64,000 nt of DNA, taken from the NCBI RefSeq assembly GCF_028453695.1, contig NC_135781.1, positions 8,927,640 through 8,991,639 of the forward strand. The letters run 5' to 3'. The translations under genes were made by a program, and so were the position numbers. This document shows positions 21,475-34,234 of this stretch, in pieces. Positions within the stretch are counted from its first letter, which is position 1. Each line of letters begins with the position of its first letter. Origin of the DNA: Augochlora pura (taxonomy: Eukaryota > Arthropoda > Insecta > Hymenoptera > Halictidae). The notes below the pieces were generated by a model, which was not told where the DNA came from, ran no database searches, and saw only the letters and a list, made by a program, of their open reading frames with translations.

Positions 21475-24400
21475 CCGTGACACTTATTGTTTCGTAGCGA
21501 GATGGATCGTCATGCCATCCGAATTCAAATCGCTGTGTTCTGGACGAGATGGAGTACAATTGCTAAAAGTGCACTTGATCGTATTGGTTCTCCAAAGAGA
21601 GACCAGGACTTCTTTTTGGACACCTTATAGAAAATAGCATGACAAAACGGTGATGCTTAGAAGTCTGCTTCAAGGATGCAATTGCCAGCGCACTGGAATT
21701 TTTTCACGAACACCGTAGAGGATTGCTTATTTGTTATATATTTTTTCAAGCAGCTTAAAATCGTCGGAAGACGCGAAAGTTTTGTGTTCATTAAGTAGCG
21801 TTTAATAGAAGTTAATCGTGAAACGATTAGTGGTTTAGGTCCCTTTAGTCAAATTGTTGTGCTGTGTCCTCTGCAAACGAGCCTTTGTACCTACCCCAAG
21901 GTCCCCGCGCAGAGGGTCGCGTAATTTCATTTTGACGTCCGACGGAGGGTCGCTGCCGTCGGGCGAACGATTTTCGAATTACGTCTTTCAAATTGTATTT
22001 CGTTGATGCTTTCCTCTGCTCTCGTTCCGTGATATGTCTGCATAGGAGAGGAGTCCTGAATCGACTCTAAACGCAGTCCCACTCAATTTCGCATCGTCTC
22101 CATTCCAACGGGATATTGAACGATCCTTACCCTACGCGTTTGCCGATAAATGACCTGGCTCTTTGTACGTCTACATTTGCACCGTAACAATCCTCGTGAA
22201 ATCGTTTACGATCTCGACTGGGAATATCCATTTTGCTTCTGCAAACAATTAAGTCAAAAGGGAAAGCGCGACGGAACGCTTCGAGGGGTAGGAGGCGAAG
22301 AAATACGGATAACGCGGTAAAGCCGCTGCAGCTCTCGAATTCTTTTTTTTTTTCAACGCGGACGTAAATGAAAGCTGCATCATAATTCTTTTCACTTTCG
22401 GATAGCGATAACTCGTCGTCGCCCGACTGTTGATTATAAACAAACTGTATAGCGTCTGCCGATCCCGCACCGAGCACCTCAATCTCAGGTACCGGCTGGT
22501 GGCGGTATTGTACGACAATTTGTCACCGGTCGCCCACGATGGTTTTATTTCCTTCATGACCATAAAACTCGCAGTGGGTTTTTCCCGCCTGTTAAAGGTG
22601 CTGGTGTGTCTTCCTCCGGCGCTCGGGTGCCGTTGACACAAGTACCCAAAATTTTTTGAATTTACGAGCCCCGGGAAAAACCGACTGTATCGATACGTAC
22701 GATTTGTCGCGCGAGTACAAACAGCGTATTTTACTTACGGTAAATAGAATTGCTAGTTGCTGGAATTAGATAACGCTCTTAGGATGTTAGAACGCAATTT
22801 AATACACCGTACAGGGTAGTTTTATGAATGCATCGTTTGCCGGGATGCATGAAAATTCGTGAAATTTCAGTTTCGCAGAAAGAGACTGGCCGAGCGTTAT
22901 AAAACCTATTTCATCGCAGTGTTTTAAAACGACGTGGGTTATTGCGTTCATGCTCCGTCATCAAATAATCATAATAATATTGTTTTTTAACCGGCTGCCG
23001 GGGATTCGGGATTTTATACAGACTATTTTAAGTTTCATAATGGAAATTGAAATGCTGTTGAATGACTCGAACAAAAGGGGGTTTGTTCGAAAGGATAGAT
23101 TGAAACGCACGAAACTTATTCTTCGGTGCGTGAAAAATGTGATTTTTTGTTTTGAGATAATTGAATTATTTGCTGGCTGTGACGTCGCGGATATATACTT
23201 TCTTCGACGAGCGCAATTCTTTGCTGTCTCGTGCGCGCGTGGACAATGGTAATTATTGTGCTCTGAATGGAGTCATTAATAGTTATTACTTACGACGTCT
23301 ATGCTGTAATTGATATATCGTTAACGGTTGAGGATCGTCCGACTGTACTGGTTTAATTGATCTTGATGAGGCCGCGCAACGGGAAAAAGATTACACGTTT
23401 CAGACTTATGATGTCCGTGCCAGCCGTCTCCGAACTGTTTTGTTTGTCTTGGCTGAAACAAGGGACTTTTATGGCAGAAAAATTACTATTGTAACAAGGC
23501 CTCTAAAGTTGACACAGTATTTTACACCTTAAAGATTCCTTTACATTGAAACAATAGTGCTTGGTACTTTTAACGAGATTCAATTCTTGAATGGCTGATA
23601 ACTGATTATTCTTGGAATCATTTCTAATACTTATCAATATTTCTCAGCAGATCTCTTTAAAGTACTCCTCCTAAACGAATTACTTGCGAAGATTCAAATT
23701 AATTGTAAGAAACCGGATAGTCAAATAACAATATTTATTCTCTGGGTCCAAATGGACCTGAGTTCTGTTATCCGAGTGTTAATATTTGAATTCCTTTCTC
23801 ATAAGATGAAAGTGAGATTGAGATCTCGAGATAGTATTAGATAGTATTAATGCTATTTATTTAACGCTTAATAAGAAATTGCTAAAGACTCGTAGTTTCG
23901 TTCACTTCATTGTTTAAAAGCATCTTGATATACGATATACCGACCTGATATATAATTCTATAGATATACATCGACCAGGCAATGTGTTAATCGTATAACA
24001 TTCTTAATTGCATTATTCTGTAAATTATTTGCGGCGATATCGATGATCTCCCGCGTCTTGTGCGGAGGGAGGTGAACAATGACGCATTAGAGACGGCACG
24101 GAGAGCACGAAGACAGGAAGAAGTCCCCGGATTCGTCATGGATTCGCGAAGATATTCGAGATACCCTGAATGACCAATTCTCTTTACATTTCCGCCGATA
24201 CAAGCGCTGTGTATTCTAGTCAGGTTATCCAACAATGGCCGTGCCTTACCTATCGTTACCCGACGTAACGACATTCCGTTTCTGGCCTCGAGCCATTTTC
24301 CTGCATGTAATCCTGCGAATCCCCGGACGAATCCTCCACCTCCGCCCTTACGTACACTCAACTCCGACGTGAACGGGAAGCTCCGCTCCGTTTTCTCAAA

Positions 24401-25306
24401 AATATCGACCCGCGTATCGAGTGCCTTGCTCGTGCAATACAGACACCTTCCTAGCGTCGTTCATTTTCTCACGTTAAATCATCGAACTTAATGTTTTTTA
24501 ATTGTTGACACAGCACCACCTTGCAAAGCCCACGCACCTATCGACCATAAATCATTTTCTTAATATAGTTGTTCAACAGAAGCGGACACAAGACAATCTA
24601 TATGTTTGTGAAAATATTTTTAGCTTTAAAGACCTTTTAAACTCTTCGTTCGCGAATAACGCATTTTATATATTTAGGGGAAAAAATGAGTGGATGAAAT
24701 ACGAAATAAAAAGCAAATATGAAGAACTTAATAATATTACTGCGTTTCCACCAACTCGTTAAAATTATTAAGAAAAAAAATCTATACAGTTTCTCTAGCT
24801 TGCGACCAAAACAGACAATTACCATTTTACGTAAAGATCACCGTTCTGTTCGTGAAAGTAAATTAGAAATCGTACAGAAGGTGAGAGACATTAACAAAAC
24901 CAGTCTTTCACGGACAAGAATAAGGATCATTGGAAAGATCGGTCTTGGTTCGAGGCAATACGGAAAAAAAAGGAAGAAATCATCCCTTTGTTGCGACTAC
25001 GCCGCAACGAGATTCCCTTCGCGATGCATTTTCAACCCCCAGCGTGGAGGTAATACGTGGACGAGCCTCCTTCCATCGCGTAGTCGTCGTCATTTCGCTT
25101 GGGGTGGGTTAGGTAGACACATAGACAGGATACAGTGCCCGCCCCGAGGATCCTGGAAGGTCCTTTCAGGAACGTCGATCCGCATACTGGCAGCCTCGCG
25201 GTATATTTTCGCGGTCCAGTGAGCGAGTTATTCAATATGCTCAACCCCGAAAGCCCCGGAGCAATCTCCGTGCTCGCACGTACCCCACTCGCACACACCT
25301 ATCCGG

Positions 25307-25370
25307 CAAGCGAGCGGCGCTCGCCCGCTCCGCTCCGCTTCGCTTTGCTCCGCACGCTCGCGCGCTCTTT
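25307..25370 (+). repeat. Degenerate CGCTC/CCGCT repeat in CpG-rich block
   Basis: Variants of CGCTC, CCGCTC, CGCTTTGCTC and CGCGCTC recur throughout. It sits inside a CpG-dense block (about 25080-25620) with the composition of a promoter or CpG island, but no gene start can be tied to it. Confidence 0.45.
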
Positions 25371-28300
25371 CGACGGCCGCGCGTGTGTGTCGGCGGGGCA
25401 ACGATTACGTCCGTGTGTCTCTCTATACAGCCGGCTATCCGCGTATATTACGAGGACGAGCCTGGGACACGTACGTTCCGGCTGCTCGTACTCCGCTACA
25501 TGAGCGCAATCGGTCACGTTCCGCAACGCGCCGCTACGTTGCGGGAACTTGCGGATCGTAAAGTTCGCTCGGTGACCGCGGCCAACATCATGGCCGCATA
25601 ATTTGCGCGACAAACCGCGGGGAGAGACACATTTTCAGTTAACACTGATTTATCTTTATTACGCCGACGTCCAATCTTTATGCCAGCAAAGGACTTCGGC
25701 GCACGAACGTCCTTTGAAGCTGTATCATAGTCACCAAATTCATTCTACACTAATGTTATTGCAAATATATTTTTACAACGAGTTAGGGAACTACTTAACC
25801 CGTGACTGCGACACCTGTTCAATATTACGTAACTCATAGACGTTTAACGTTTATTGCGGTATGGTTGACATCAAAGTTTTAAATTCAAAATCAATTTTTC
25901 TTGTTTCGATAACGAAGAGATTCATGTACGATTGAGTAGAAGCAAGTATAAGAATAAAAATTATGAGCAAGAATGTATAAGTAATTAGTAGCGTAGTTTT
26001 AGAGTTAAGCTGAAACTATCGAGGCTTAAACTTGTACAATATCTATTATTTTATAGAAATGATGAGATTGTAATTATTCAAGCATCATATAACTTCTATT
26101 ATAACGTACGTTTTTTAGAGAAGTTCTTAAAATTTGTTATGTACATATTTCAATAATTCTGGGGATTAAAAGAAACAATAAAAAAGCCAGGCATTTCGAC
26201 TCATTTAAAAAATTAAATGTATCTGAGAGTGAATTGCAATGTACATAACACGTGCAATATCCATCTCCTTTGTTAATAAGTTGTGTCGTGAAATGTTATC
26301 CTGAAGTATAGCAATATGTACCTAATGTTAAGCTTTTAAGCGTTTAGTCCGCACGTTGCACGAGCAGGAGTCCTATTGTTTAATTTGCGAATGGATATAA
26401 CTTACGCGGAAGTAATGTGCTCCGAATGATATTCGTTGCAAAATTCAACTGTAGTATAAAGTCATGAAAATAATACAAAAGGAAGATATTACTGACACTA
26501 TGCTTCTTTTTGTTAGTCAATGCATAAGGGTTCATCGAGAGCAAAATCGCGTCATACGACAAGCCACTCTTTACTTTACAATATTGGTTCGTAGAAGTGG
26601 TAGCCGAGCAGCTATGAATCTTCAGACTTTACTGTTACGTTTTCCACCTTTACAACATCTACCGAATATGTTCAAAGAACGGCGAACGTGTCAAAAGACA
26701 AAACACGATTACGGAAAATCAGAGATATATTCTAGATCTCTCTCGCGAAGATGAAATATCGAATTGCGAAATCTCGGGATATCGTTGGTGCCGGGGGTTC
26801 CCAAGTTTCCGGGCAGCCACTGGCGCCTCCCGCGCACAAAACCCGTTTGTAACTCGAATACAAATTTCCAAGAGCGTTACATCCAAGGAAACGAGGAACC
26901 ATAGCCTCGGAGTGGCGAGGCTTTCCGTAGGGACGCGAGAAGAGGGGATAACGACTTCAACAACCCTCCGCGACGCCGGCTTTTCGGGGGTGGCTTAGCC
27001 CGAGCGTGTTTCACCTCTCCTCTTTCGCAGTTGCCTCCGCTTCTGAAGTTACCAGATTTTGATAAAGTCCCCGGTGTATTAGAGAGCCGCGCTGTTTGCG
27101 TTCCACGCAGATCCTGTCTGGCTTCCACCTCGTTCACTCCACCCCCCGAGGTTTCGTTCCTAACGGAATCCTAGGGTGGCGCCAGGCTCTTTCTTTTCCT
27201 TCGTGCCAGACGAATCCACGATTTTCTTTCTCTCCCCGACACGGCGAGTGACATGATTCTCCGAAGAAATCGTTACGTTCCCTGCCGCTCGCGTGTTTCC
27301 TCTCGCGGACAATTGGTTGACGTATTCGACGCCCACCAAGTTCTGAACGTCAACCAAGGGATGCGTCTAACTAGTCTTCCGACAATCAACTCGAGTTGTC
27401 TACAAGCTTTTGTATTTGATCTACGGCGTAGGAAGATATTTTTCGTAACAATGATAACCAACTGTTTCCTTCGAATGGCAGAAGATGAAGGATGAATAAA
27501 GTCGAAAAGTTACATACTGTAGTAAATTAATAGCATTCATATTTAGTAGATTATGTGTCAAATCTTTATCACATATCTGTCTCGTTGCTGGAACGCAAGT
27601 GGTGAAAGCAAAATATATGATAATAGTTCTTCATGTTTTTCTCAGCTCTTTTGAAAAATGACACAATCCCAGTAAGGTGTCCAGTTGAATGTCCTAAAGC
27701 GACGAATGCGATTTGACAATGGTGGCATCACGACTGCAACAACTGCAGGGTTGAAGTACCATCTGGAGGTTCTTGAAGCTCGGTAGCTGGACTAGGAGAC
27801 CGTCGCGTCCATTTTTAAACGCGTGAACGCGCTAGGATTCCACATTAATTTTCAATAAGGCTCTCCAGGATTTCTGTGCGGACGAGCCGAGCGGAGATTC
27901 CTCCAACGAGTTAGGGTCCCAGCGCCAATCATTATCCCAGGAATGCCTCTCGGCTAGCGCAACGACAGCCGAGCGTTAGTCCGAGACATCCTCCGTTATC
28001 TTGATGACCCGAAACCAGAATGGAATATAGAAGACGCGAATGTCATCGGCGTTGCGCAATCTACTGTCGCGAAAAAGCCTGGTCTTGTCCCCGGTGTCTC
28101 CTCGGGTCTGCCCTTCTCCGCTTAGGCGACAGCTGTCTGACGAAATGGAGAGAATTCCGGTTTCGAACGCGGCGTCCGATCGTCCGAGCAGGAAAATTGC
28201 CAGCTTTCTTCGACTCGATCGATCCTCGAACGTCGGACGAGACGCGAGAAAAATCGTAGTGTTTAGCGGCCCGCGTTGTCCTCGGTCGAGGCGCAACTAA

Positions 28301-29093
28301 CCCGTTGCATTACAATTTTCTTTACGACTATCATGACTAGAACTTCTTAGATTGCAATAGTTTCTTCGAGCATGAAGATAATTGCATTTACTGAGAATCC
28401 AGATTTTCTTGACTGTTTAAATACTCATAACAAGAAAACAGTATTTTATTCTGACTTAACGTTCCGCGAATCATAAAGATAATCCAATTATAAGTGTCTA
28501 ATTGTTTTTGTAATACGAAGCGATATTAATAATACATTACGTTTTAAAAGTGAACAATTTATTATTGAGAACACCGGTTTTCAAAACGCTAGGGTTAATT
28601 GGACTCCGCATGGTTCGCAGGATGTTAAAAGAACTGAGTAATGTTCATACTCAACAGATAATTGCTAAAAATCCCAATTACGAACGAGATTGAGAAAGTG
28701 TGTCACAAAGTGTTGAAGATGAATCTACGCGGAAAGGGTCGACGAAAAGTATCCGCGGAGACTGATCATTGTTGTAACAAGATCGACCAGACTTACGGAT
28801 GACTTTTCTAGCCTCTAGATTATCTCGAGCCCTCGGGCGCATTTTCTTCTTCGCGCGGCTTTTCAATTATCCAGTCCCGAACGGTGTACCGGACGAATCT
28901 CGCGCAGGTAGGTAATTACCGTTCTCCGTGACAAATCCCTCGGCGTAGCGGTGTTCCTGTCGCGCGGCGATCGTTTAGAAGTCGTCAGCCATCGAAACCA
29001 GCGGTCATTTATGGCCGGCGAATTAACGACGATAATGACCAAAGCGGCCGGGGCACGCGATTTGCAAGAGAGCCGGACCGAAAAGCTGCGGCA

Positions 29094-29116
29094 CGGCGCG
29101 GCGCGGCGCGGCGGCG
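29094..29116 (+). repeat. (GGCGC)n GC-rich microsatellite
   Basis: Four to five tandem GGCGC-like units. A GA repeat follows near 29148-29160. Confidence 0.8.
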
Positions 29117-31813
29117 TCGCGTACGACACGGCAAAAACCAAGGGGGGGAGAGAGAGAGACAAAGGCAATGATTAATTCTACGTTGGATGTCCAGGATCAT
29201 TAGCGGCCCGGCCGCCATGACACCTGCTCGCACGAGCCCTTCGTGATAGATTACCCGGTTGGCCGGCAGTCAAGGAGAAAGAGGAGAGCGGATCGCCGCC
29301 GGATCGTGCTGCCCGGTTACTAATGATTCCGTATTTCGACATTCTGTACGATATTCAGGAAGTCGTGGAAAAAGAACTACGGTATTACCGGCAGTCTCCC
29401 GGGGTGGCCACGGAATTCGCGTGGCAGCTTTTTGTCAAAGCCTGTCACGATGTAACGTGATTGATGGTGGCGCGGGTTTGCACGGTTCAGCCACGAGAAA
29501 TTTGTGGCGTCGTACCCGGCCGCGAGAAACGGGCTCGCAGGAAAAACGGTGAATTAATAAGAAGCACCCGAAAACACGTCGTCTGACAGGACTTGTTAAA
29601 GATTCACGCCGATCGTCGTTGTTGTCCGGCCCCGAAAACGCCTTCGCTTTGCTTTTTACCGTCGCTGCTTTCACGTCGATTTCATGTCAAAAGAACCCTC
29701 GCCCCATTTAATACATTGTAACACGTGTACACCACAAAACGTCGAAAAGGTGTTCTCTCTTCCCGCACTCCGAAATCGACCGAGAGCAAGATCGGTAACT
29801 AAGGACCACGGTTCAAGTCCAAGAATTCTTGATCGCCGCCGCAACAATTATCCACGAATTACTATATGGTAGCTTCAATCGCAGACCCTCTGCACTAATA
29901 GCCCTGTCACCAACCAAGGACACATTGACACTTAATTAGGTGTACCGTGGCACGGCGGCGGCCCGGGAAGAAATTGCAGAAACGGGGTAATTGACGTGCT
30001 CGCGTTGTCACTTGTTTCCGCGACGCTCGGTGTTTGTTTCGCAGAGAAAGAGCGACGGCCGGTGACTGTTTTCACGCCGTCGCCGTGGGGGTTCCCCTCG
30101 CCGATGGTGGTAACGCCGTCGATGGAAACACGCCGGGCAATGTGTGCGCGGGGGCTCCCTCAGGAGGGGCCGAAATATTAGGGTGAGATATTGGACCGCA
30201 AGCTACTAATTCGTCCGGTGATATTGATTCGGACACGGAATCGTTCGGTGATGTGCATCCGGCAATTTCTTGCGTTTCAGCCCTCCGTTCTCGGCCCGGT
30301 ATCCTGCGGTTAACGCCTCTGCTACCGTTCCCGAGCCCTTTGTCCTCGCGAGAAACGAGCCGACGCGCTGCTCGTCGGAGATCCTCGGTTTCGTGACGAA
30401 CGGCTATACGCTCGACGGCAACCGGATCGTTTTCAGAGAAATACGTTCGGTTCGGAATGGTTCGGGTCTGATAGCCTCCTTCATGATATCCGGCGATACG
30501 GTTAAAGCAACTTGGTGTCCATGACATGGTCAATAGGTCCGAAACCAGCCTCGAATTATCGATCTACTCTTAAATGATCTGCGTGGTATCCGGCGATAAA
30601 AGTAACTTTGGGAAATGATATTTTCTCTCCACTGGCCTCCTGTATCATCAAATGGAATTTCATAATATAGCCGATTGTGACGTGAATTAAAAACCTGGTA
30701 AAAATTTTGTAACATGCAAAGCTCGTTGGCAAAAGAAGTTTTTTTGTTTCTACAGAGCTGTCAGATGAGACCCCTCGTGTGCCCAACACAGCGAATCGGC
30801 ACGAGAATAGTCCCAAATTATCGATCCCCGGATATAAATAATTCGGTCGCGTGACGGTTTAATCGCGTGGCTAATATTAAACCGCGAATGCACTCTGCGT
30901 GACCGGCCGCTCGAATGCATTGTCATTTATTGCGAAGGTTAACTCTGCTTGAACCGGAGCTTCGACGACGGAGACGCAAGCGACCTTCCATCGTTCATTG
31001 AGGAATCATACTTAAAGTCTAGTCCCATATGAAACATTATATCTTCGCAGTGTCTAATAGATTTCCAGATATTAATTCGACTTAACAAGAGAGGGGTGAA
31101 ATTAATTTAGTTACATCTCGGTATGTACTAATTATCGGAAGATGAAGAAAATCGAGAAATATTTGCCGATATATCGGCCATTAGGCTTTTCTCTTAATGG
31201 TTATAATTCTCATCAGATGAATATTATCAATTAAACAATTCTGAACAATGCGATTATTTATATTATTTAAAATGATTAAAAACATCCTCAAAAACATCTT
31301 CGGAGAAATTGATGAATAAAGCCGGGAATCGTAACAAATATCGTTAATTGTATGGTTGTGAAGAAGGTTCATCGACCGAGTGAGTTAATATTGCACCATC
31401 GCTTTCCTATATTATTAAAATCGCTCATAAATGCAAAATTACTCCCATTCCGACCTCTCACGGGCTTGGGCCGGCGCGGCGTCGCGTTTTCCCTGGCGCG
31501 GTAGTGCGATAATCACGCGGACGACCTGATCGATTCATTCAACGGGACACGGTGCCGTGTACATGAGCCGCCTCGCGGCTTCTTTGTTTTGTTCCGTGGT
31601 TGAACAAATGACCGCCGGTTCACGGAGGGCGTGCTCTCCCTCCGCGAGAGAGATCATCGATCGTCACTGATCGTTAGCCGTAGAGACACCGTAATTGCCA
31701 CTCATTAGGGGGCTAAAGGAGCGTATTATGCGCGCTGAAAAGAAGGTACGTCCAGGCGAGCCAAGAAGCTCGAAAGGGGAGGGAGGACACGTTACGAACA
31801 GTAAAAGAGTCTC

Positions 31814-31815
<2 letters not shown>

Positions 31816-31852
<37 letters not shown>
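31816..31852 (+). repeat. (GA)n microsatellite, left of assembly gap
   Basis: Uninterrupted GA dinucleotides run up to the first N. The same repeat resumes at 31953 after the gap, so the true length is unknown. Confidence 0.97.
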
Positions 31853-31952
31853 NNNNNNNNNNNNNNNNNNNNNNNNNNNNNNNNNNNNNNNNNNNNNNNN
31901 NNNNNNNNNNNNNNNNNNNNNNNNNNNNNNNNNNNNNNNNNNNNNNNNNNNN
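31853..31952. other. Assembly gap, 100 N
   Basis: Exactly 100 N, a conventional size for a gap of unknown length. It falls inside a GA microsatellite, which explains why assembly failed there. Confidence 0.99.
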
Positions 31953-31997
<45 letters not shown>

Positions 31998-32005
31998 GAA
32001 AAAAA
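31953..32005 (+). repeat. (AG)n microsatellite, right of assembly gap
   Basis: AG dinucleotides run to 31986, then an interrupted GA run ends in A-rich sequence at about 32005. Confidence 0.97.
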
Positions 32006-34216
32006 GCGAGGAAATCGAGAAAGACGAGATTTCGACGGGAAGGAGAACCGTAGAAGGCGTTGAAAAAAAGTACTCCAGGTACGCCGCAGGGGTTATGCGG
32101 TAACCGATACCCTGTCCGTCGTCGGCATTTTGTTATCGGGCCTGCGAACAAATTAGAGCAATTTTTGGTTCCGACATAACTTAGCGCGAGACATTTACCT
32201 TTCTTAGTTCTTCGTTGTAGATTTGACACGTTTATTATCAGTGTTACATGTGTGCGACGACCACGACTTTTTATTTCATGTAAAGAACATCAAACTACTG
32301 TTGTAAAAATAATTATTTAAAATTGTAAAATATAACTTGTCTGCACTAACTCTAGTACAGACGTATTATACAGAGGAAAATATAGATACATATATTATTT
32401 ACTTCTAAAAAAAATTTCGCGATTCGGACAGCAATCTCGATTCTCTCAAGCAAATCATTAGAGTAATAATAATAAAGCTAATAATTTGTTCATCAAGTTT
32501 TGTCGAGGTCTTAGACACTGTGTTTCATCGATGAAAAGTGTAATAAGTAGACTGCAGACTTTTGTGCAAAATATAAATTATCTTTGTCAAACGCAACGAG
32601 AAAAACTCAGATAAAAATTTCTTTCGTCTATTAATAATTTAAGTGAGTCAAATTAGTAAACAGATATCCCTAAATTCTTTTAATGTCTTCAGTGTTTTAA
32701 ACTTGAATTACCCATTTCTATCATAAAAATCACATGCAGTAGTTTCATGTCTACAATAGTCTGAAATCGTCGAAATTGGCGAGAGCAATAATTAGCGGTC
32801 CATAATACTTTTCACGCAACCAGAAAAAGTGGTTGAGCTATTTTATTCCAAGCCTAACATGCAGATCGTGAGAAATCCAAGTGATTCATGCCGGTTAAAT
32901 AGGTCTATTAATCATTCATAGATGCTACATGCATTCAGATCTCTCGCACAATACTCGCGATAAGAAGAGCAGCGCAATGGCTCATCAGACGTTAAAATCT
33001 CCAGCGAAGCGACTTGGGAATTGAAATATATAATCGATCGATTCGACGATTCTGCTCGGTTGAACAAGGAAGAAGTATCCTTGGAAATCCAGATCGTTGC
33101 GGCCAGGTGTCACGGTACGCGTAACGAGCAATGAATCACGGTATCGCATGATATTAAGTAACCTCGAAAAGGGTACCGATGCATGGTACTCGCTAGTACT
33201 CACCACGTGTTGGTCGACCCGCACGCTGCCAACCGATCCCCTGAAACGAGCCGCCTCGATCACCTGACACTGCTCGTTACACGCGGGTCCCGCAACAACA
33301 GCTTCCGTCGGATAATTAACGATATCGAGACACGGGCTACAAAATCACCGTAGCCAGCAGCAACTACGGCAGCAGCAGCAGCAGCTTGCGACCTGGTGGA
33401 GGGCCGTTGGATCCCGGAGAAACCATCCGACGCGATGGATGGCAACGGAGCGGAGGCTGGTATTGCGCTAATCGATCGAGCTACAAATCAATTAACGTCA
33501 CCGGCAGCAGCTACGGAGTCGGTCGCCAACTAGGAAACTTGGCCCAGCCGGGCTCGGGGGATCGTTGGTCCTTTAACGACACCCGATTCGCCCGCCAGAA
33601 CTCGAACCCTGAAACTCAACTAGCCGAACGTAACAAAATCACTCGCCTAAACAGTCTATTACCGTAACGATCCACCGAAGTGCTTCTTAGAAAAGACGTA
33701 GACGACCGCAAGGAAGAAGGCGAAGAAAGAGGGGGGGGAAAAAAAGAGCATCTTTGACAGTCAGAGGACCTTCGTACGCAGCCACTACCACCTGTGATAT
33801 AGAGTTCCAACGGTCCGTGATCACGGTGTCTGGTTACCTGGTTCGAGCAACCTACCTAACGTTTGCTGTCCAAGGACTACCTTGTATAGAGCCACCGCGC
33901 TCCTTCTGCCCCGTTTCGTCTCGTCCTCCCGCCGGGTCCCGTCGATTGCTCGTTCCCTCTTCTTTCGTCGCACGGCTGCTGCTCGCCAACAGAAGAGTTT
34001 CGGGGGTGTATCGAATGTCCTGCCATCGTGCGGTCTCGTCTATGGTGTCCGGCTACCCCTCGCTCGTTTCACGGTTAATTAAGCGGCTGACAATCTGACC
34101 ACGAGACGGTTAGCGGTCAGGGGGGCCCGCGATCTTCAGGAACTCGTAAACAGAAGGAATTCCTCGAGCATGAATGAAGACGAGACCGAGACAACGAGGA
34201 GGTGGGCCACGGGAGG

Positions 34217-34234
34217 AGAGAGAGAGAGAGAGAG
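34217..34234 (+). repeat. (GA)n microsatellite
   Basis: Nine GA units, followed by G-rich purine sequence to about 34250. Confidence 0.9.

Larger units (their letters stand above)
21475..31815. other. Optix intron or 3' flank, no recognised exon
   Basis: I looked for an acceptor followed by A or G and a Q-, S- or P-rich tail and found no convincing second exon. The stretch holds short overlapping frames, CpG-rich blocks (24980-25620, 26760-27300, 28860-29560, 30000-30500), AT-rich blocks, and GC-rich simple repeats at 25307-25370 and 29094-29116. An ATG frame at 26464-26754 (96 codons) is unrecognised. No RNA gene was seen. Confidence 0.45.

Noticed and set aside
24719..25222. 167-codon + strand frame
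   Set aside because: It joins AT-rich, Lys/Ile-biased codons to CpG-rich, Arg/Ser-biased codons with no unifying protein character, so it looks like a chance frame.
29809..29822. GGTTCAAGTCC, a tRNA B-box look-alike
   Set aside because: The flanking bases do not pair into a T-stem, and no A-box or acceptor stem lies at the right distance.
30184..30360. Acidic Ser/Asp-rich frame (SGDIDSDTESF) that resembles the end of vertebrate Six3/6
   Set aside because: It runs on well past the acidic part, and no acceptor fits. The similarity is only compositional.
33321..33667. Possible optix second exon or Ser/Gly-rich protein beginning with a CAG repeat
   Set aside because: A glutamine-rich reading after the AG near 33351 was tempting, but the phase-2 junction would give Ser rather than the conserved Arg. 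There is no pyrimidine tract before the AG, and the frame soon stops.
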